A DNA stretch of 64,000 bases from Gonatopus flavifemur. Lineage: Eukaryota > Arthropoda > Insecta > Hymenoptera > Dryinidae. The position numbers and the translations under genes were made by a program. This document shows, piece by piece, positions 1-9,300 of the stretch (its first letter is position 1; each line of letters starts with the position of its first letter). Where the stretch lies: NCBI GenBank assembly GCA_018340375.1, contig JAFFJZ010000001.1, positions 58,148,001 to 58,212,000 on the forward strand, given 5' to 3'. The notes under the pieces were generated by a model that saw only the letters and a list, made by a program, of their open reading frames with translations, did no database searches and had not been told where the DNA came from.

Positions 1-2220
1 TGTCTGCGTGATAAAAATCATTACTGAAATTACAACTTTCACCTACAGCATATCGTGATAAGAATTCATGACAAGAATCAATTTTTCCACAGTGTCGACG
101 AATTCAATCGTTCTACAGAGAAAATTTACCAATTTGTATGTTGGTAAATCGTATCGATTATACCGATCAGCTTATCGTATGAGCGCCCTCTGCAAGCACC
201 TTCCTCTCTTGTTCTGTTATGACGCTCCTGAATGACCGATGGATCCACCCCATAATTAGTAAACTTTAATTAATTATATCTCGGAAATTATGCGTCGAAG
301 AGCATTGTGCAAAAGGACAAATCGTTTCAGAATTTCATCAGGAATCTACTCCCAAAAAAGAGTGCGCGAATTTTGAATCACCCTGTATTCTGCACGCTTC
401 TTTCTTTATGTATTTATTCTCGAGGAAGATTAAATCTCGTACTGAATCTTGTAATGTGGAATGAATGGATGAACAATTGATGAGAAGAATATAACTATTA
501 CTTCTAATCAGAGAGAAATTTCTCACCATATCGAGTATTCATTAACATCGTTTCTCTTTTGATTAAATCAAACGGTTCAATGGAAGAAGATTATGGAGAT
601 ACAAATTACTTCTGCTAATTCAACAAGTTTAGAAAATCTCGTAACGGAATATCAAGTTAAAATCTCTACTCGGTAAATATCGATCCCCGTATGCAACATT
701 TTTATGTAAAATATTATGTCTTGTAGTATACATCGAGATCAATAAATTTTAAGTTTAGTCAAATTATATTTCCATAGATTATTCTATATTTTTTTTCAAC
801 TCCACTGATCATTTCTTCATGGAATCATGAAAAATTTACAACAATGAATGATCTCATTGTGTTCACCAAGATAAAATTCTGAATTGAAATGTCGAGCTAG
901 AATTACATTGGTAACAAGAACAACAAACAAAAGAAAGAAGAACAATTCAAGAATGTTGCTATTATGATTAAACAACGACCTAATATATATTTTCCGGATC
1001 GTACACAATAATACCAGATACGGCAAGGCAGACAAACAAATTGTCGTAAATCGTTCGCGACAGTCAATGGAGATTCAAACGCAGTCTGCAATTATACGTT
1101 CACCTGCATAACGGTCTCCTATACTACTTTTATTGTAGATTGTAAACTACCGACTGTGAACAATAATCATTTTCCGTATTCCGATGCAGATTCTGTAATT
1201 GGATTCAATTTGATACAACGAATTGATAAATGATGTTAGTGAATGTGATATTATCTTGTCAAGAGATTGAAAATTAAACCTTCAAGCAGAGAAAAAAAAG
1301 AATCAGATTCTCCCTTGAATACATCGACAACCTATCGGCCAATTCTTTTTTGGTTCAATACCATAAATAATCCCCAGCAAACTGACTCTACACGCGATAT
1401 TTATATCTCTCGCATCGTTAAACATAATAGACAAATATAACGATGTTTTCCACAAACCGATAAGTCCCTATATTTATATTCTCTTCACAGTTATGACGAA
1501 TATCCACTTTCTATAGTCCACCCACGAAACTTTTCCACCGTTCATTCCATTGTTTGTCAAATTTATGCAACACGAATACCAACTATTTTCTAATCCTGCA
1601 ACAATCAACCGCAACAAGCTTTTCAGATCAACATTGTAGATCGTGGATCATTTCATAAATTTTTACAATTGTTAATACTCCAACTACAGCTAGTTATGCA
1701 ATTTCACGCGATAGTTGAGCAGTGAAACTAGAATTGAGAGGTGGATTAGCGTGCAGGTGTGATAGTTGAACAAACTTGCAAATTAAGTAATTACGTTGCT
1801 ATCAAACGATGAAGTAAGAAATCCAAAGGAGAACGGCGAAGGAAGTTTCAATCGCGTACAGACTTGTTAAAAAGAACAGTATATTCGCTTGTCAAAGTAA
1901 ATGATGTAATCGAAACGAAGTATGAAAACTAAGGGATTAACTGTAAGTGCCGAGGAAGATAATATTGGATCGAACGAAAGCGTTGTCGCTGATTGACTGA
2001 ATCGAATATGTAATTGAAACAATTATAGCGTGAATGACAGGAAATTTATTCATGCAATTCCAGGGAATTCTCTCTCTTTCTTCATCTTCTCTGTACCTGA
2101 TATTAGAATATTGAAAGGATATTTTCGTGATGATAGTTTGTAAAGTAAGAAGTGATGATTATCGTCAGGGAAATTCGAAGGTGATTTTGAAAGAAAAATC
2201 ATGAAAAAGAGAAGTAAAAG
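1..2220. other. AT-rich stretch, no gene seen
   Basis: I see no supportable gene, RNA gene or repeat here. Open frames are at most about 70 codons on either strand, have no conserved-looking motif and sit in AT-rich sequence. There are a few short homopolymer T runs, for example near 790. It is most likely intergenic or intronic. Confidence 0.5.
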
Positions 2221-2297
2221 GTTTTCCTATGTCTTTCGTATATTCGCCATTGACCTTTACGCGAGACATATATATAGATGTATACTCGCTCCTTCAC

Positions 2298-2657
2298 TCA
2301 CTCACGTGCAGCTGTGCGCTTCCTTGGAAAGAAACGATGAATGAAACGAGCCACGCCATTAATCGTCGCCTTCGTATTTGTACGAAGAAATGGCCACTCT
2401 CCTCGACGCCGAGGTATGCTGATTTCAATTAATTCCACGACATTCCACGTTTTTCTCTCGGAGGTAGCGTACAAGATTGTAAGTGCGCGAATTCTCTTAT
2501 AGTCTACTACCACTGTCGGATGAGAGTTCTTCAAGTTGGGAAGGGAGTAAGCGCAGAGAGGAAACGACTCGTTAACAATTGTCTCCTCTCTTACGAGAGC
2601 ATCGGCCACATAAGTACGACAGCAAGTACCAGTATTCACCTGCTTCGTTGAGTACAT
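2298..2657 (-). CDS. Uncertain 119-codon open frame in a promoter-like region
   Basis: This ATG-initiated minus-strand frame is one of the longer ones in the window and has a somewhat higher GC than its surroundings. No family is recognised. The start contains a two-cysteine pair (CC at about residues 12-13), and the C-terminus is basic (several Arg and Lys). Near the end of the frame the minus strand reads CTGCAC followed by GTGAGT, which fits a 5' splice site, so it could be an exon rather than a whole gene. Against it, the region also lies directly upstream of a plus-strand TATA box at 2768, so the raised GC may reflect promoter sequence instead of coding. I treat it as a weak candidate. 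Confidence 0.15.
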   Translation of the reverse strand: MYSTKQVNTGTCCRTYVADALVREETIVNESFPLCAYSLPNLKNSHPTVVVDYKRIRALTILYATSERKTWNVVELIEISIPRRRGEWPFLRTNTKATINGVARFIHRFFPRKRTAARE

Positions 2658-2680
2658 TTACTTGACGATCGTTTCAAGTA

Positions 2681-2713
2681 CAACAGCAGCAGAAGCAGCA
2701 GAAGCAGCGGCGG
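2681..2713 (+). repeat. CAG/AGC-type trinucleotide repeat
   Basis: An imperfect CAG/AAG triplet run (units CAG, CAG, AAG, CAG) leads into GCGGCGGG. It lies about 60 bp upstream of a TATA-like element. Simple-sequence repeats like this are common in insect promoters and 5' regions, so no coding role is implied. Confidence 0.8.
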
Positions 2714-2767
2714 GTACGGCAGCCGCATCCGACTCGACCCGCTATTATAGTACACAGAGTGGAGCGA

Positions 2768-2828
2768 TATAAAACACCTTATAATCGTCGGTTTCCACAT
2801 CTCAAGAGTGCACTCCAGTCAAGGTAAT
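2768..2828 (+). promoter_or_regulatory. Candidate TATA promoter with early 5' splice site
   Basis: TATAAAAC starts at 2768, downstream of a GC-rich stretch (about 2700-2750). An initiator region would fall near 2798-2805 (ACATCTCAAG). About 20 nt later, AAG|GTAATT at 2822/2823 matches a 5' splice site. The arrangement (TATA, about 30 bp, short first exon, donor) is known for many arthropod genes with short 5' exons. I could not identify a downstream coding exon, so the gene it would serve is unknown. Confidence 0.3.
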
Positions 2829-4031
2829 TGACTTAATGACCTAAAGAAATATAGTTTTCAAAATATGTGCCACAACGTTCTTTGTGAGTTGGTTATCTGT
2901 GATGTTGTGCTCCCAGGTAAGAAGGGTGCCAGACCAACGTTAAATATAATAAGAGTGTCTGGAGAGGGCAGAATGGAGGGAAAACAAAAATTCAAACACG
3001 TTTTGTTGCACTCTGAGATCTGATCGATGGACTTGTAATCATTCAATGTCGAATAATTACGGTGGAAATATTTCACAGGGAGTTTGATCGCATTATAATG
3101 AGAGGTGATCACGGAGAAGAAAATTCATCCATTATTCCCAATCTATACTGATCGCTTCGAGTACTATGGAAGATACAGAAAAGAAGAACAAACAAACACC
3201 AATATCTTCGATTATCGAAGATAACACTACATATTTGTGCATGAAAAATTCTACTCAGCATTATCTATCCCAAGAAAAAGAGGAAGGGACTGGCTGTTAA
3301 CCTCAATTGTCCCAGCTCCAAGTAGTTTATTATAAACTGCTTCGGTATAGCAATATACAGAAAACCTTACCCACCGCATTCTGCAGTTTATGAAAATACA
3401 TTAATTAATGATAATCTCGTCGGCGCCTTCTAGACAGATACAAAAGCCCAATGTCAGCATATTTCATCGGAGATAATCCCTCTCCATAAGGATTTGCATG
3501 GAAATCGAATCAAATTCAATCTGCGGTACATGATCTCGCGAGTGGCAGCACAACATTCAACGGGATTAAATTCGAAAAGTGATGCAGAAGATTTGAAAAA
3601 TTGCTTCAATGTATACGCGTTGTGGAGATTTTTGTTTAAGAGAATGGAAAACAAAGAACTCTCATTTATCTGGAATATAAAACAGTGTATTACGACGGTA
3701 AACGGTAGATCTTTTATCATCGAGAAAACCAATTTCAAACTTCCTTTACTTCTTCCTTCAGAAGGAATTTACTCACCCGCGATGGTTCTTCAGGTTCAGG
3801 ATAATCAGCTATTTTACCGGTTCATCATTTACTCTGGAGTATCAACACCATGACAATTATTCAAGTCTGTGACGTTTCGATATCTGAGACGCCTCGGTAT
3901 ATAGATATACCACTTATCAAAAATCCCCTATGATGCCTTCAGCTCGCCGGATTTCCAAATTTCTTTTAATATTAAGCGGGGAACGCGGGCCACAGATTAA
4001 TAAATCAAAACTCCAATTTTTGAGGTTTAAA
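2829..4031. other. AT-rich stretch with one unassigned open frame
   Basis: There is one plus-strand ATG frame of 119 codons at 3494-3853, with a competing 94-codon frame on the minus strand. Neither shows a recognisable domain, signal peptide or splice context. A short, nearly perfect 21-nt palindrome centred on TTTATTATAAA lies at 3321-3341. I see no other structure. Confidence 0.4.
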
Positions 4032-4534
4032 CCCGAAGAGAACATGAAGCTTCAGCGAATGTTCAGATCAGATCTGTATAGATCGGGCCGAAGGTTCATT
4101 AGAGCTAACTTTTAGATTCACAAACGTTTGACAAAGGTTCTACGAACGTTGAAATGTCCGCCTCGAAATACGTTCAGGAAACATAGATGGAACGTTCGCT
4201 GAAGGTTCATCGAAGGTTTGACGAAGCTTAACAAAAATATCTATACTTGTATTAATTTCGATCAATTTATATGAAAAATAAATGAATTAATAAACATAAA
4301 TTATTATAAATTAATCTAAGTATAGATATTTTTGTGAAGCTTCCTCAAACCTTCGATGAACCTTCAATGAACGTTCCATCTATATTTCCTGAACGTATTT
4401 CGAGGCGGACATTTCAACGTTCGTAGAACCTTTGTCAAACGTTTGTGAATCCAAAAGTTAGCTCTAATGAACCTTCGGCCCGATCTATACAGATTCGATC
4501 TGAACATTCGCTGAAGCTTCATGTTCTCTTCGGG
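4032..4534. repeat. Long palindrome (217-nt arms), foldback/MITE-like
   Basis: The left arm 4032-4248 and right arm 4318-4534 are reverse complements at about 209 of 217 positions by hand alignment (about 96%). The arms begin and end with CCCGAAGAG/CTCTTCGGG. The 69-nt centre is AT-rich and is itself weakly palindromic (ATTAATTT...AAATTAAT). Within each arm there are octamers of the form GAANNTTC at an 11-bp period: 4190, 4201, 4212 and 4223 in the left arm, plus 4046 and 4057. No transposase frame is present and I cannot define a target-site duplication. The form is that of a foldback or MITE-class element, or of a recently formed inverted duplication. Confidence 0.9.
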
Positions 4535-4862
4535 AATAAATATATCTTCATCACATGAAGTAAGTCAAATTGACGAAACTGTTCAAGAAACTTGTTCATG
4601 ATAATAATCAATTTTAACACTACATAAAAGTTTTGATTGTTCCAAACAACTTCAAAAGTTAAAACATTACATAAAATTATTATTTAAATAATCCTACTAG
4701 TTTGGGCTTTCTGTTGAATTACTCTTCAACGTGTGCACACGAAGTTTATAGAATATGACGCGCGAGTGTACTTTTAGATCGTCCGAGATCTAATGGAAAT
4801 AACCGTAATTCTACGCGAATCTACGGAATATGACGGAATATGATTTAAACTGGTTAGGCTAA
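4535..4862. other. AT-rich spacer between palindromes
   Basis: No gene is seen. The sequence contains short reiterated AT-rich words (variants of ACATTACATAAAA at about 4618-4677). A minus-strand frame of 69 codons at 4774-4983 covers the following tandem repeat and inherits a roughly 10-residue periodicity from it, so I do not treat it as a gene. Confidence 0.4.
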
Positions 4863-4995
4863 TGGCCTCTAGCGGTAATTTCCCGGAGAATGGCCGTATG
4901 ATTGTGGCCCAAACGGTATATAGCCATAAGACGATGGCTCCAACGGAATTTAGCCGTGAGAAGGTGGCTCTAACGGAATTCACACTGTGGAGAAG
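4863..4995 (+). repeat. Degenerate tandem repeat, 30-bp period
   Basis: Units starting at 4904, 4934 and 4964 share the pattern NTGGCYCNAACGGNATNTAG and are exactly 30 bp apart. Degenerate related pieces begin at 4863 and 4891. Read on the minus strand, the period is ten codons, giving a repeating short peptide pattern, but no start or family supports coding. The last unit forms the beginning of the adjoining 63-nt hairpin arm. Confidence 0.7.
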
Positions 4996-5116
4996 GTGAA
5001 ACCAACTTCCCCACCGGCTCTAAGCAAAAGCTAGGATTTCGGCGCGTTTCACCGCTTAGGGCCGGTGGGGAAGTTGGTTTCACCTTCTCCACAGTGTGAA
5101 TTCCGTTAGAGCCACC
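4963..5116. repeat. Near-perfect 63-bp hairpin with 28-nt loop
   Basis: The arms 4963-5025 and 5054-5116 are reverse complements at 62 of 63 positions. The exception (T in the left arm opposite G in the right) would still pair as a G-U wobble in RNA of one strand. The loop is 5026-5053. The stem is GC-richer than its surroundings and includes GAATTC and CCGGC words. A transcript would form a long dsRNA stem, which fits a hairpin-RNA/endo-siRNA precursor or a very young foldback. No transcript evidence is available from sequence alone. Confidence 0.95.
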
Positions 5117-5522
5117 TGATGCCAGCATTCGGGCGGCCGACGAGTTTTACCCTTCCATCACGCTCCATACAATGTAATTTCTTTTGGCTGGTATGCAATA
5201 AGCCCGACTGCATTTAACCCGACTAATTATAAAAATATGATTAAATAAAATGGGAAATTAATCGAAATCAAAGCGTATTTAACCTTTAATCTATACATCT
5301 TTACAGTAAAAGGTTGAATAAGCTTTGTTTTCGATTAATTTTCCATTTTATTTGATTATATTTTTATAACTAGTCGGGTCAACCGTCATTGGGGTAATAA
5401 TCCGGTGGGGCTTATCGGATACTACCTTCTTCTGTCGTTGGTTTGATTGTGTGTGAGATGTCTATACAGGTAGGGTGTGATGGAAAGAGTAAATCGAGTC
5501 GGTCGACCATATACTGGCATCA
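5117..5522. repeat. Imperfect nested palindrome, about 406 bp
   Basis: The outer arms (about 5117-5170 and 5466-5522) pair imperfectly, sharing TGATGCCAG...CCGAC...TTTCCATCAC against its complement. The inner arms (5218-5291 and about 5305-5378) pair strongly, starting with CCCGACTAATTATAAAAATA opposite its near complement. Intermediate segments also pair (AATAAGCCC opposite GGGGCTTAT) with length differences between the sides. It abuts the 63-bp hairpin with no spacer. It contains no open frame of note. Confidence 0.75.
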
Positions 5523-5639
5523 CTGGTCCCAACTTCTGTGATAATTAAGAAATACTTACCAGTAGGTGATAATAAACTGACTGTGCCAAACGTCAAGAGT
5601 CCTTTGCTTCTTATATTATAACCTGCTAGGAATAACTTC

Positions 5640-5935
5640 CACCGTGGGAAACACTAGCGAACCTATCGGATCTCGGAGTTTGTCACATAGGTGTTTCTCT
5701 CTCTACTATCTTCCTTTCCTATGTTATTTGCGCGCTTGCGCGATGCGTTCAAGAAATCCAAGATGGTTGCCCGTGTTTGTTTATTATCTGTCACCTTGAG
5801 GTGCAGATAACCGCGAATTTTTGTTAATCAATGTTCAGAACGTTACCCGTATATTAGCTACTTCGCGAGTGCTGTGCTTACACTGATTTCTGGCGTGTTT
5901 GTGTTTGCGAGTACGCTACACCCTGGTAAGTTTTT
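5640..5935 (+). promoter_or_regulatory. CpG-rich promoter-like segment and possible first exon
   Basis: This segment is less AT-rich than the flanks and contains TGCGCGCTTGCGCG at 5729-5742, which resembles NRF-1-type sites of housekeeping promoters. AAGATGGTTGCC at 5760-5771 resembles a YY1/Pho-type site. A compact hairpin lies at 5785-5809 (TATCTG...CAGATA enclosing CACCT/AGGTG). It ends in CCCTG|GTAAGT at 5935/5936, a strong 5' splice-site match. I found no long open frame, so if it is an exon it is 5' UTR or noncoding. The start is not defined. Confidence 0.35.
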
Positions 5936-6300
5936 CTTTTTCTCAATCATTTTCTTATATTAATTATAATTATTAACTAATATGCTGATTTTGTTATTTT
6001 CTGTGTTCCTGGCGTAGGTAAGGCCGTATTGTCCCTTTTCTTATATATTTAGTGTACGATATTCATTAATATATCATTTCAGGTACTGTCGTCTTGCTTG
6101 ACGGGGGATGTGGGTTTATACAAGACGATCAAGGGTATGTCTTTGGGTAGCGTTGCTCATGCAATGCAATTGAGGTGAGGGATATCGTTCCTTTTTACAG
6201 TTATTTTACCCATATTATTTGAACTTATATTTCACAGGTTTAAAATCTAGACGAGGATCGTTACAAGTCTCCTACAGGACTTATGACTTTACGATTTGGT
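5936..6300 (+). other. Chain of short GT-AG intron-like intervals
   Basis: Interval 1 (5936-6017, 82 nt) starts GTAAGT, has a branch-point-like TTAACTAAT and ends in a pyrimidine-rich stretch plus TAG. Interval 2 (6018-6082, 65 nt) starts immediately with GTAAGG and ends TCATTTCAG. A possible exon (6083-6174, 92 nt) is open in one frame. It is followed by GTGAGG and interval 3 (6175-6237, 63 nt), which ends TTTCACAG. Lengths of 60-82 nt are typical insect introns. The open frame of the 92-nt exon stops soon after 6238 (TAG in GTTTAAAATCTAG), so a noncoding or very small product is likely. The AG|GTAAGG junction leaves a zero-length exon, as at recursive splice sites. Confidence 0.35.
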
Positions 6301-9300
6301 TGATGTCCACTGTCGAATTCAGTTACATTATGACCACGGCGATTTAATAATCAATGTGAAAATTTCGTTCACCTTTATCCATGGTTTTGCATTCCCCCTT
6401 AATTAATTAGAGTGCATGGAAGAAGTTGAAATTGAACAAGATTGAAATTTTAATTGATACAAAAACGCAACAGAGTTTATTGCTGCATTTTCAATTGCAT
6501 GCTATTTATAATTGTCGGTAGAAGAGAATTAATGTGATTTGGCAAAACGCTAATTGACCGAGAGAATTAATTGAAAATTCATGTAATAAGTAAGGGTTAT
6601 GGCTCAACATTGCAGGATGCAACCTTTTTTATATCAGCCTTCATGGATGCAATCTTTGAGAAGATTATTGAGAGAAGCGTACGAGGTGAGAGATTTATAA
6701 CAGGTGATATAAATACAAGGATTCGATTGTGGATAGATATGATACGAGAGAATGGAGAAATAATGTTCTCGTATTAATTATTCAACTATGAGGAGTTATG
6801 CTAGTAATTGATATCTAATCCAGCGAAGAAATATCATCGATGTTTTGAAATGATCATCTCTTAGATTATTCTCATCGAGTTTGATTCATTGTGGGAACGC
6901 GATAGTTGGCATTTACGGTTGTTTCATTGAAATGCTCAGAGATTATTAAAAACAGCCCATGAAAGTGAGCTTTTGAGTTCATCGATATCAATGATTTATC
7001 CCTGTATCAAGAAATCTTGAAGATTTCATAAAACCATTTCTAAATAGAGGAATTGTTCTTCCGCTACACATTTTAATTAAACTACTGGTTGCTATTTATC
7101 ATAGCATCGACGACTTTAAAATTATACTTACAACTTTTCCAATCAAGACTCCTGAACGTGATGTTTATCGCTCAGCTCATAACGATTGTATATCACAATG
7201 ATACCGTCGATTGGTCGTCAAGATTGCAATAGAAACAAAGAGAATCGATATCGCTTTATTACAGGGAGCTGCATCATTCTTTCTCCATGTATTAACCATT
7301 TCTCAATGACAGTAATCCGCGAAGAGAAATAAGCTCCTTCGTCGTAAGGACGAACAGGATAATGAATTGTTTAAGTTCCCCGGAGAAGAGGGAAGAATAG
7401 GATTTTCTTATCTCTGCGAGTTTATATCACGAGATAAGATTATGTTAAACGGATGAAGTATGGGACATGAACAATTTATCTAAGAATAACAACAAATTGT
7501 CGTCGAGTTTAATTATAGATTAAAGTGTTCGACTAATTACCGCAAGGAGCTCAGTAAAATGCAAATTTATTGAATTCCAAAGGATTTGCAGAGTTAAATT
7601 CAATTTCATGGAGCTCTAAGCGAGTTGCAAACTGTCCACGATAATTGCGTATGTTCTCGAATGCGTAACATGTGGAGAAATAATGGAATGAAGAACAGAA
7701 AGAAATTTTATTCCAGTTTATGAACATATGATAACGATGGTTGGCAGGTGAGATAAGTTCGGTCAATCAATTGAAGGAATGTTGTTTGGTTTCAAATTCG
7801 AAGAGAATGGAGTGAGGTATCCGATTTTTTCAATCGAAATTGACAATTTATCATAATGAGTTACGGATTATCATAATAATTTGTTGATTAGTGATGATCA
7901 ACGCGGTAGAAAATATTCAGACTTCTCTTGCCCTTGAGTGCAGGAAAATTCCCAGCTCTGAATTGTTTATGGTCAATGTATGGAAACTTAATATGATAAT
8001 TCGATTTTATGACAGATCAGCAGAACTTAAGGTATTTCGTGTAAATGGATACGTATGATGATTTTTTTTTTTAGATAAAATCTCTTCTTCGTAACATCGT
8101 GTTACTATTTTTGGAGTCTTTGTTCTCGTACGCGGAAGTGGCGAATGTGGAACACCGTGGTGAATCGACACGAGAACCATGAACAAGCTCGTACAGGTAT
8201 GGTGTTGTATATTCACACGTACACACCGACCCTTGGGTCGGAGAGCTCTTCTTTTCATGATGTCTACACAAGTTGGAAGAAACTGGAAATATAAGACGAT
8301 CTACATTCCTATATTTCTACATTCCACGATTGGTTCTTCCTCTTCTGGAGCATTGAAATTTCTCATTCATTATGATCTATGCATTTCGCAGTGACATTAC
8401 GCGAGAATCGTTCGAGGAGTTGTTATATCACTCCACTTGGATGATAAACGAATGTTCGATAGAGCAATTAATTTTTTACAATCAACAGTAAAGATCGATA
8501 TAAGCCATTCGCTTATTATATCACGCTTGTGAGGGCGGATACATATTCTCCAGTGTTGTTTAATTGAAACTGACTTGTGTTTGGAATCAATACGAAGGGA
8601 TGGTAGGAACGAAAAGTATGACGTACGATCAGGGAAAGGTAAGGAGAGAGAATTTGAAAGCTGCAGTATTTTCAGAGTGACATAATAACTGAACAAACTC
8701 GTAAACCTCATAAGTGATTGCGAAACCAAATAACATCTTATAAAATGATACTGCGGGATAAAAATATCGCAAACAACATATACAGTAAGATTTATACTCG
8801 CTGTCCAGATTGTTCATTGCTCGATTGGAGCGTAATATCATTCGAATATACAGTATACAAGTAAATATTCTCATACAATTCGGAGAATTTTATTGTGATA
8901 CTAGTTGAATTTGATGTAGTGTAGAAGAGGAATACAAAGACTATGATGTCAGCGTGATTTAAATTGTGTTTCCTGTAATACGAAACACACGCTGGAAGAC
9001 CTTTTTTTTTCTTCTAGCAGAAGCATTTGTTCGACATTCATTATGTTCTCAGTTCTATCTTCTTCTACGCGATAGGAGAATGCTCTTCGAGTATTTTCAC
9101 TGCACAATTGTTACTCTCACTTTTGTGTTCCCGTAATTGCTTTCTCAGATCGTCTTAGCGCTGATCGACACACGGGGCCATATACTCCCATCACGTGCTC
9201 ACCGATCGCTTGTGAGAAAAAAAAACAACGAATGGCACTGCAACTATTACTTCTATTCCTCATTGATCTCATTGGGATGGGTGAATACAAACTTCGCATT

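Noticed and set aside
4774..4983. Minus-strand frame with a 10-residue periodic peptide
   Set aside because: The periodicity comes from the underlying 30-bp DNA repeat, and the frame overlaps a palindrome arm.
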